Of a stretch of DNA of 64,000 bases, positions 7,889 to 13,980 are shown piece after piece. Made by a program: the position numbers and the translations under genes. Source of the DNA: Streptomyces sp. NRRL S-118 (lineage in GTDB: Bacteria > Actinomycetota > Actinomycetes > Streptomycetales > Streptomycetaceae); assembly GCF_000716335.1 (NCBI RefSeq), contig NZ_KL591011.1, forward strand, positions 167,724-231,723. The letters are read 5' to 3'. Position 1 is the first letter of the stretch. Each line of letters starts with the position of its first letter. Below the pieces are notes generated by a model. It was not told the origin of the DNA. It searched no databases and saw only the letters and a program-made list of their open reading frames with translations.

Positions 7889-8104
7889 TCAGCCCACCCA
7901 GCAGCGGGTGACGGTGTGGTCGTCCACCTCGAAGTTGATGCGGCCGGCGACGTACTCCATGGTGATGATCGCGCCGGGCGGGAGCGAGCGCACCGTGGAC
8001 CAGCCGCGGGAGCGGGCCGCCTGCTCGGCGTCGCGCTCGTCGAGTCCCACGTACGCCGCGGGGGTGTCGTCGGGCTGTGCGGGAGGGGTCGGAATGGATG
8101 CCAT
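7889..8104 (-). CDS. I78-family peptidase inhibitor
   Basis: This is a small 71-residue protein of the I78 inhibitor family, compact potato-inhibitor-I-like proteins that block serine proteases. The conserved core is visible: YVGLDERDAEQAARSRGW, then VRSLPPGAIITMEY, then RINFEVDDHTVTRCWVG. There is no signal peptide, so it is probably cytoplasmic, unlike classic secreted subtilisin inhibitors. Its target is unknown. The streptogrisin-type protease at the left edge is a conceivable but unproven partner, since the two sit in different compartments. The gene stands alone behind a 337-bp upstream region. Confidence 0.78.
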   Translation of the reverse strand: MASIPTPPAQPDDTPAAYVGLDERDAEQAARSRGWSTVRSLPPGAIITMEYVAGRINFEVDDHTVTRCWVG

Positions 8105-8441
8105 GCCCTCACCGTAGGCGGCGGCGCACAGTGACGGAAGCGCGGGGCAGCCCCCGGCCCACCCGCCTCCTGTACCTCAGCGGTCACACTTCCGTCACAG
8201 GATGACGACAGGGGTTTGAAGGGAATTCGCCATCCTTCCGGGCACTTCCATTACCCGGTCCCGCCGAATTGCACCCGCCGCCGCGCCCGGCATGCCGAGT
8301 AATTACGATGAACCGCCGATGCGCCCTTCGGAACATCGGCACGAAAATCGAAAGGGCGAGGGAAATACACCGTTCCCGCACCGAATTCACACACCGGCCG
8401 GCCCGCCCGGGAACCGCGCCCGGTCGCCGGCCCACCGGGCG
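8105..8441. other. 337-bp intergenic region, no gene seen
   Basis: This lies between the WYL regulator stop and the I78 inhibitor start, both on the minus strand. It is less GC-rich than its flanks (for example around 8290-8370) and should contain the inhibitor promoter, but I cannot fix a convincing -35/-10 pair. The reading frames here have no coding character. Confidence 0.5.
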
Positions 8442-9449
8442 TCACGAGGCACCGGGCCCGCCGCCCTCCGGTGTTCCGGCGGGCTGCGCGGACCGGTCCA
8501 GGGCCCGGGAGAGGCGGTCGCGGGCCGAACGGATGCGGTCGTCCAGCGCGGGCGGTTCGATCACCTCGAATTCCAGTCCCATCAGCACCACGTGGATCAC
8601 GAGGACGTCGAGGCTCGCGGCACCCGTGCGCAGCAGGCAGGTCGTGGCGCTCTCGGCCTCCAGCACGCCGTCGGAGGGGCCGATGATCCGGGCGGCCTCG
8701 GCAGCGGGCGCGTGCAGCCGGATCACCGCCCTCGCCGCGTACGCCGCCGTGGACACGCCCTGCGAGACGTAGGCCGCCAGGTCCTCGGCGGGCGGTTCGC
8801 GCGGCACGAAACGCGGCCCGTGGGGCGGCTTCGGCACGATGCGGTCCACCCGGAACGTCCGCCAGTCGGAGCGGTCCACGTCCCACGCCACGAGGTACCA
8901 GCGGCGCTCCGTGCACACCAGGCGGTGCGGCTCGGCGGTGCGGCGCGTGGCGGAGCCGTTGTGGTCGCGGTACTCGAAGCGGAGCCGCTCGCTGTCCCGG
9001 CAGGCGTGGGCCAGCTCGGTGAGGACCGCCGGGTCCACCGGGGCCTCGGGTGTGCGCAGCATGGGCACGGTGAAGGCGGTGAGCGCGCCGACGCGTCGGC
9101 GCAGCCGGTCGGGCAGCACCTGCTCCAGTTTCGCCAGGGCGCGTACGGAGGTCTCGCCGACGCCTTCGATGCCGCCGCCCGCCGCGGTGCGCAGCCCGAC
9201 CGCGACCGCGACCGCCTCGTCGTCCTCCAGGAGGAGCGGGGGCAGCGACGCCCCCGCGCCCAGCCGGTAGCCGCCGCCGGTGCCGGGGGCGGCGTGGACG
9301 GGGTAGCCCAGCCCGCGCAGCCGCTCGACGTCCCGGCGCACGGTGCGCGGGGTGACGCCGAGCCGCTCGGCGAGGTCGGCACCGGACCATTCGCGATGGG
9401 CCTGGAGCAGGGACAGCAGACGCAGCAGTCGTGCGGAGGTCTCCACCAT
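8442..9449 (-). CDS. HTH/WYL-domain transcriptional regulator (YafY/PafC type)
   Basis: This 335-residue regulator has an N-terminal helix-turn-helix of DeoR/HTH_11 type (residues about 5-60; LAERLGVTPRTVRRDVERLR with GYPVHAAPGTGGGYRLG as the wing). A WYL domain follows (about 135-215; RWYLVAWDVDRSDWRTFRVDRI) and then a WCX-type C-terminal part. WYL domains bind nucleotides, nucleic acid or small ligands and often control DNA damage or defence genes. The likely target here is unknown. The start codon has a TAnnnT-like CAGACT 6 nt upstream and no clear ribosome binding site, so the mRNA could be leaderless. The flanking genes are in the same orientation but well separated. Confidence 0.85.
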   Translation of the reverse strand: MVETSARLLRLLSLLQAHREWSGADLAERLGVTPRTVRRDVERLRGLGYPVHAAPGTGGGYRLGAGASLPPLLLEDDEAVAVAVGLRTAAGGGIEGVGETSVRALAKLEQVLPDRLRRRVGALTAFTVPMLRTPEAPVDPAVLTELAHACRDSERLRFEYRDHNGSATRRTAEPHRLVCTERRWYLVAWDVDRSDWRTFRVDRIVPKPPHGPRFVPREPPAEDLAAYVSQGVSTAAYAARAVIRLHAPAAEAARIIGPSDGVLEAESATTCLLRTGAASLDVLVIHVVLMGLEFEVIEPPALDDRIRSARDRLSRALDRSAQPAGTPEGGGPGAS

Positions 9450-9507
9450 GCGGCGAGTCTGCCACCGGCCGCGGACAGGTCCGGCCCGCCGGGGGGCGCA
9501 GGGGCGG

Positions 9508-10305
9508 TTACGCGGTCAGCCGTACGCAGAGGTCGTTGTCGGTCGTGTAGCAGGGCGCGGCCCGGTAGCCCTCGCGCCGGTGCACCGGGTAGACGTGGAT
9601 GCTCCTGCGGTCCCAGACGTCGTCCAGGAGGCGGGAGATCCGCACCGGCTCCGCGTCCCCGTCCGGGCGCAGCCACAGTTCCCAAAGGTGCTGCTTGCCG
9701 GCGGGCGGCGGCGTCCGCGCGAGGTCGTCGTACGGGAGGGTGAAGGTGAAGCGCCCCTTCGCGCCGTCGGCGGGCACCTGATGGACCCGGTCGCCCAGGC
9801 GGGCCTCGGCCACCGCGCCGGGTCCGAGCTCCGCCCCGTACAGCACGCCCTCGACCGTGCAGGTCCCGTCCCCGAGGCCGATGTCGCCGGCCTCGGCGTG
9901 CGGTGCGCGCAGCCAGCTGCGCACGGCGAGCCGCCCGTCGGCCGTGGGGTAGGGGATGCGGACGGCGACCGGGCCCTTCTCGTCGGGGATCCGGTCGACG
10001 AGGGACCGCACGTCGCGGATGCCGGGCTCGACGGCCCGCTCGTCCAGGAGGAGGTCCCAGCGGCCCTCGGCCAGCTCCATGGTGCTGGGCAGCGCGGCGC
10101 GCGCTCGGCCCTCGCCCGCCGGGGTGAGCGGCAGGCGGGCCTCGTCCGCCGGCCCGCCCGTGCCGCCGCGCCGTCTGAGGACGAGGACGGGCGCGGTGGC
10201 GTCGTGGACCGCCATGTCGAAGGTGAGGCCGCCGGCGGCGTCCGCGACGCAGTCCGCGCGGGGCGGTGTGCCGGGCGCGGGAGGCGGGGTCGTGGCGTCG
10301 GTCAT
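9508..10305 (-). CDS. conserved hypothetical, translationally coupled to a glycosyltransferase
   Basis: The 265-residue product has no family I can name with confidence. It is soluble, lacks a signal peptide and looks beta-rich. Two similar halves may exist: each has a strand pattern with LPL/LPY turns and a conserved Trp (GRWDLLLDE; HLWELWLRPDG). It ends near YRAAPCYTTDNDLCVRLTA. The start ATG overlaps the stop of the upstream glycosyltransferase gene by the ATGA arrangement, so the two proteins are almost certainly made together. Proteins of this shape next to GT4 enzymes are often labelled transferase and may take part in cell-envelope polymer synthesis; this is inference from context only. 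Confidence 0.65.
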   Translation of the reverse strand: MTDATTPPPAPGTPPRADCVADAAGGLTFDMAVHDATAPVLVLRRRGGTGGPADEARLPLTPAGEGRARAALPSTMELAEGRWDLLLDERAVEPGIRDVRSLVDRIPDEKGPVAVRIPYPTADGRLAVRSWLRAPHAEAGDIGLGDGTCTVEGVLYGAELGPGAVAEARLGDRVHQVPADGAKGRFTFTLPYDDLARTPPPAGKQHLWELWLRPDGDAEPVRISRLLDDVWDRRSIHVYPVHRREGYRAAPCYTTDNDLCVRLTA

Positions 10306-11585
10306 GCGGGCTTTCCCTTCCGGAGCACGTCGGCGGCCTTGTAGCGCACCGTGTACGCGGCGTCGAGGAGCGCGCCGCGGGTGCGGTGGAGGGTGTCGCG
10401 GACCCGGCTGCGGGAGCGGCCGTTGGTGCCCTGCGCGACCAGCTCGGCGAAGATCGCCTCGTGGCGCTCGGCGATCCGGACGGGGTCGAAGCGCCGGGAC
10501 GCGGCCAGCGCCGCCTGCCCGGTGCGGCGCCGCAGGTCGTCGTCCTGGATGAGACCGAGCAGCGCGCCGGCGATGGCGTCCACGTCGCCGACGGGGACGA
10601 GCCGTCCGTCGACGCCGTCCTCGATGATCTCGCCCGGGCCGTGCGGGCAGTCCGTGGAGACCACGGGCAGGCCGCAGCGCATCGCCTCGACGATGGTCAT
10701 GCCGAACGCTTCGAGGCGGGAGGTGACGGCGGCGATGGAGCCCTTGACCCACTCGGGCTCCAGCGGGTTGGCCGGACCCATCAGGAAGACGTGGTTGTGC
10801 AGGCCGCGCTCCTCGATGAGGGCGCGCAGCGCGTTCTTCTCGTTGCCGGTCGCGTCGCCGGAGCCGTAGATCCGCAGCCGCCAGTCGGGCCGGGTGGCGG
10901 CCACCTTGGCGAACGCCTCGACCAGCAGGTCGTACCGCTTGACCCGGGTCAGCCGGCCGGCGGCGACGACCCACTTGGCGGTGGAGTCGGCGGGCTCGAC
11001 GCCCGGGGCGGGGACGCTGTTGGGCACGGCGTCGATGCGGACGCCGGGCAGCTTGAGCCTGCCGCGGTAGGAGCGGGCGTCGGCCTCGGTGACGGTGGTG
11101 ATCGCGTCGAGGAGCGCGTACCGGTGGCCGATCTCACGGCGCAGCCGGTAGCCGTGGCTGTCCAGCGTCAGGTGTTCCTGCCCGACGCGGACCGCGCCGC
11201 GGCGGGCCTGGCGGGCGATGTGCACGTTGAGACCGGGTCGGGTGCCGACGACGACGTCGGCCTGAAGGGTCTTCAGGTGGGCGGCGATGCGGGCGTCGGT
11301 CAGGCGGCTGTACTGCTTCCAGCGCCCGTCGCCGCGCGGGAAGACCTTGGCGGGCTTCTTGTAGTCGGGGTGGTCGCCGTCGTAGGAGGGGCTGTTCCGG
11401 CGCAGGTCGACCAGGTGCTTCATGGTCACGCCGGCGGGGGCGCCGAGGGTCGGCTCCTCGCGGTGGCGGAAGACGGACACGATCTCGACCTCGTGCCGTT
11501 CGGCGAGGGCCGCGGCGAGGTTGAACGTCGTGCGGATCGTGCCGCCGATGCCGTACGCGTTGTGGAGCAGAAATGAGATGTGCAT
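10302..11585 (-). CDS. GT4-family glycosyltransferase
   Basis: This is a 427-residue retaining glycosyltransferase with two Rossmann domains (GT-B fold). The N-terminal domain starts HISFLLHNAYGIGGTIRTTF, a nucleotide-sugar enzyme beginning with the GGTxR-type loop. The C-terminal donor-binding domain has the EX7E motif in SRLEAFGMTIVEAMRCGLP. The closest groups are TagE-like or polysaccharide-type GT4 enzymes acting on cell-wall or extracellular glycans; acceptor and donor are unknown. I start at ATG 11585 because the fold begins there; an upstream TTG at 11648 would add an atypical 21-residue leader. Its stop overlaps the start of the downstream conserved hypothetical gene (ATGA), indicating joint production. 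Confidence 0.82.
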   Translation of the reverse strand: MHISFLLHNAYGIGGTIRTTFNLAAALAERHEVEIVSVFRHREEPTLGAPAGVTMKHLVDLRRNSPSYDGDHPDYKKPAKVFPRGDGRWKQYSRLTDARIAAHLKTLQADVVVGTRPGLNVHIARQARRGAVRVGQEHLTLDSHGYRLRREIGHRYALLDAITTVTEADARSYRGRLKLPGVRIDAVPNSVPAPGVEPADSTAKWVVAAGRLTRVKRYDLLVEAFAKVAATRPDWRLRIYGSGDATGNEKNALRALIEERGLHNHVFLMGPANPLEPEWVKGSIAAVTSRLEAFGMTIVEAMRCGLPVVSTDCPHGPGEIIEDGVDGRLVPVGDVDAIAGALLGLIQDDDLRRRTGQAALAASRRFDPVRIAERHEAIFAELVAQGTNGRSRSRVRDTLHRTRGALLDAAYTVRYKAADVLRKGKPA

Positions 11586-11684
11586 CGCGTTCGCCGCGTC
11601 CCCCTGGATCCCGGTCCGACAGGTGTCCGATGTGCTGATGGTCGTCAAGGGTGGACTGTACTTGCCTTCCGGGCCGGCGGGCCT

Positions 11685-12977
11685 TCAGGGCCGGTGGCCG
11701 AGCTGGGGCACGGTGGCGCAGTTGGTGTCCATGTCACCGCCCTGGGTGACCCAGCCGCGGCCGTCCTGCCAGCGGGCGACGGACAGGCAGGTGCGGCTGG
11801 TCCTCGGCGGTTCGGGGAGCCGCTCGAAGGTGACGGGCAGCAGCAGTCCCCGGGCGGTGTACGGCTCCGGCCGGTCGAGGAAGCGCTCGACGCAGGCGCG
11901 CGTGAGGCCCGTCGCGGTGCAGGACGCGGCGGCGTCCGTGAACCACATGGCGGCGGCCCAGCCCTCCAGCGCCCACTGGGACAGCGGCCTGCCCTTCATG
12001 GCGTCGCGGAACTCCCGTACGGCCGGGTGGGAGGTCTCGTCGTGGTTGCGGCTGGCGCCGGTCACCCAGAGGGCGTTGCGGCAGTGCGGGGCGTCCTCGA
12101 AGTCGCGCGGCACGGTCTGGTTCCAGTTCTGCACGTTGGTGACCTTGGCGGCCACGCGCAGGCCGACGGCGTCCATGGCGGCGCAGAGGCGGGCGTTGCC
12201 GTGGGTGTCGAGGGCGTCGAAGACGATGTCCACGCCCTGCTGGCGCAGGTCGGCGGCGACGGCCCGGTAGTTGGGCAGTGCGAAGTCGACCTGTTCGCTG
12301 ACGACCCGGTAGCCCTCGACCTCCAGGCCGCGCCGGACGTGCCGGGCGTACGCGGCGGAGGACGCCTGGTTGTACGCGACGACGGCGGCGGTGCGGGCGC
12401 CGAGCTCGCGCTTGAACCAGCGGTACACCTCGGTGCCGCCGTACAGGACACCGTCCCAGCCGGGCTTGCCGCCCTTGCGCGGGGCGGAGCTGCCGTAGAT
12501 GCCGTACAGGTGCGGATAGGTGTCGTACGCCGGGCCGATGGGCTGGCCGCCGATGTCGGGGACGCCGGCGGCGGCGACGCGCGGGGCGCCCGCGTAGGCG
12601 AAGGAGGTGGTGGCGACGAGCGCGAAGACCTTCTCCTCATCGAGCAGTTCGTGCACGCACGCGTCGTTGCCGACGCCGCTGCCGCCGTCGTCGCAGGTGA
12701 TGACCTCGACGCGGCGGCCGTCGATGCCGCCGCGCGCGTTGAGGGCGTCGAAGTACGCCTGCGCGCCGTCCCGGGGCCCGGTGAAGGCGGCGCCGCCGAC
12801 GGGGCTGGTGGCGCTGGCGATGATGCCGACGCGGATCGGCGGGCCGGCCGCGGTCGTGGCGGGAGGGGCGCCCCGCTCGTCGAAGGCGCTCTCGGGCAGG
12901 CGGCTGCCGCAGGCGGCGCTCAGCAGCAGGAGCACCGCCAGCAGGAGGGCCTCAGCAACCCGGCACGGCGGTCGCAT
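11685..12977 (-). CDS. ABC transporter substrate-binding lipoprotein (branched-chain/Peripla_BP_6 type)
   Basis: This 430-residue periplasmic-binding-fold type I protein is anchored by a lipid: the N-terminus is hydrophobic (ALLLAVLLLLSAAC) with Cys at about residue 23. The mature part begins IRVGIIASATSPVGG and contains FTGPRDGAQAYFDALNARGG and IDGRRVEVITCDDGG, the hallmark of LivJ/LivK-like receptors for amino acids, amides or aromatic compounds. It sits beside the divergent Liv-type permease genes at 13981-17417 and should deliver their ligand. The start ATG at 12977 lies 26 nt inside the end of the preceding lipoprotein gene, so the two are probably coupled. The ligand is unknown; extra cysteines are present in the C-terminal domain. 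Confidence 0.83.
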   Translation of the reverse strand: MRPPCRVAEALLLAVLLLLSAACGSRLPESAFDERGAPPATTAAGPPIRVGIIASATSPVGGAAFTGPRDGAQAYFDALNARGGIDGRRVEVITCDDGGSGVGNDACVHELLDEEKVFALVATTSFAYAGAPRVAAAGVPDIGGQPIGPAYDTYPHLYGIYGSSAPRKGGKPGWDGVLYGGTEVYRWFKRELGARTAAVVAYNQASSAAYARHVRRGLEVEGYRVVSEQVDFALPNYRAVAADLRQQGVDIVFDALDTHGNARLCAAMDAVGLRVAAKVTNVQNWNQTVPRDFEDAPHCRNALWVTGASRNHDETSHPAVREFRDAMKGRPLSQWALEGWAAAMWFTDAAASCTATGLTRACVERFLDRPEPYTARGLLLPVTFERLPEPPRTSRTCLSVARWQDGRGWVTQGGDMDTNCATVPQLGHRP

Positions 12978-13479
12978 CGGGGCTGAGCCGGACGAGGGCG
13001 CACAGTGTCGTGACGGACACCTTCCAGGTGCCCTCGTCGTACACGGCGGTGCCCTTGGCGCCGGGCAGGGCGGGGCTGCCGCCGACGAGCACGTCGTAGG
13101 TGACCTCGGCCCGGTCGGCCGCGGTGAAGGTGACGTCCTGGACCTTCACGGACGTCCGGGCGGCCTGCGGGTCGGCGGTGAACGCCTGGAGCACCGGCCG
13201 CAGCCGGTCGCCGTTCTCCAGCAGTTCGGCCTTCCGGTCGACCGGGGTGGCGGGGTCGAAGAAGGCCGTCCAGTTCTCCTCGATCTGCTGGCGGGCCGCG
13301 GCCGCGTCGGCCGGCCGGTCCGTGGCCTGCGGCGAGGTGGCGGTCGCCGTCGGCGAGCTCTCCGACTGGCCGTTGCCGCCGCCGTCACCGCACGCCGCGG
13401 CGGCCGGTACGACGATCAGGACAACCGCGGCGGCCAGCGCCGCCGTGCTCCGACGCGTTCGCGGACTCTTGTGGACCAT
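12952..13479 (-). CDS. small lipoprotein, MTB12-like (low-molecular-weight antigen domain)
   Basis: This is a 175-residue lipoprotein with signal peptide ALAAAVVLIVVPAAAAC; Cys at about residue 29 is the acylation site. A Ser/Thr/Pro linker (about 30-58) leads to an NTF2-like or cystatin-like domain (ARQQIEENWTAFFDPATPVDRK, then WKVSVTTLCALVRL). This pattern is seen in mycobacterial MTB12 and in actinobacterial surface lipoproteins of unknown role. Its 3' end overlaps the start of the substrate-binding protein gene by 26 nt, which suggests the two act at the same importer or simply share an mRNA. The ATG at 13479 is preferred; a GTG at 13491 in the same frame is possible. It is divergent from the permease operon. 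Confidence 0.72.
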   Translation of the reverse strand: MVHKSPRTRRSTAALAAAVVLIVVPAAAACGDGGGNGQSESSPTATATSPQATDRPADAAAARQQIEENWTAFFDPATPVDRKAELLENGDRLRPVLQAFTADPQAARTSVKVQDVTFTAADRAEVTYDVLVGGSPALPGAKGTAVYDEGTWKVSVTTLCALVRLSPDATAVPGC

Positions 13480-13572
13480 CTGGCTCACCACCGGATTCCG
13501 GGGTCTGTGCCTTTTTTGGCCTTCTTGGGCATAGTGCAAGGAATTGCCCTGTATCGCCAGCGGAGGCCCGGG

Positions 13573-13977
13573 ATGCCGACATCGCGACTGCTGTGGTGGG
13601 GCGGGATCGTGGCCGCCGCCGCGGGCGCGGTGCTGTGCGCGGCCGGCTGGTACGGGGTGTCGGGCGAGCGTCTCGCGGAGCGGCAGCTCCCCTACCTGGC
13701 GTCGTGCACCGTGCCGGGGGCGGCGCTGGTCGTGGCGGGCGCGGTACTGCTCGGCGCGGTGCCGGTACGGCGCCCGCCCCCGGACGCGGAGGGCACGATC
13801 CCGGCGGAGCCCCCGGCCGTGCCGGACCGCCCCGTCTCCGGCGCCCCGCCCCTGCGGGTGCCGGGCGGGACGCTGGCGCACCGCCCGGACTGCCCGCTGG
13901 TGGCGGACAGGGCGGATGCGGTACCGGCGGGGGACGCGCGCCTGGCCCCCTGCCCGGTCTGCGAGCCCGAGAGCTGA
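13573..13977 (+). CDS. small membrane protein with C-terminal His/Cys motif
   Basis: This 134-residue protein has two predicted membrane segments (about residues 6-25 and 44-62), then a Pro-rich stretch and a C-terminal motif HRPDCPLVADRADAV followed by LAPCPVC. This His-x3-Cys plus Cys-x2-Cys arrangement resembles a small zinc ribbon or redox site. A good GGAGG precedes the ATG. The gene is first in the operon with the fused Liv permease/ATPase, whose GTG start follows 3 nt after this stop. It may help assemble or regulate the importer, but no function is known. Confidence 0.72.
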   Translation: MPTSRLLWWGGIVAAAAGAVLCAAGWYGVSGERLAERQLPYLASCTVPGAALVVAGAVLLGAVPVRRPPPDAEGTIPAEPPAVPDRPVSGAPPLRVPGGTLAHRPDCPLVADRADAVPAGDARLAPCPVCEPES

Positions 13978-13980
13978 CGC

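Noticed and set aside
11585..11648. TTG start for the GT4 gene at 11648
   Set aside because: It would add 21 atypical residues before the conserved glycosyltransferase start and has no ribosome binding site.
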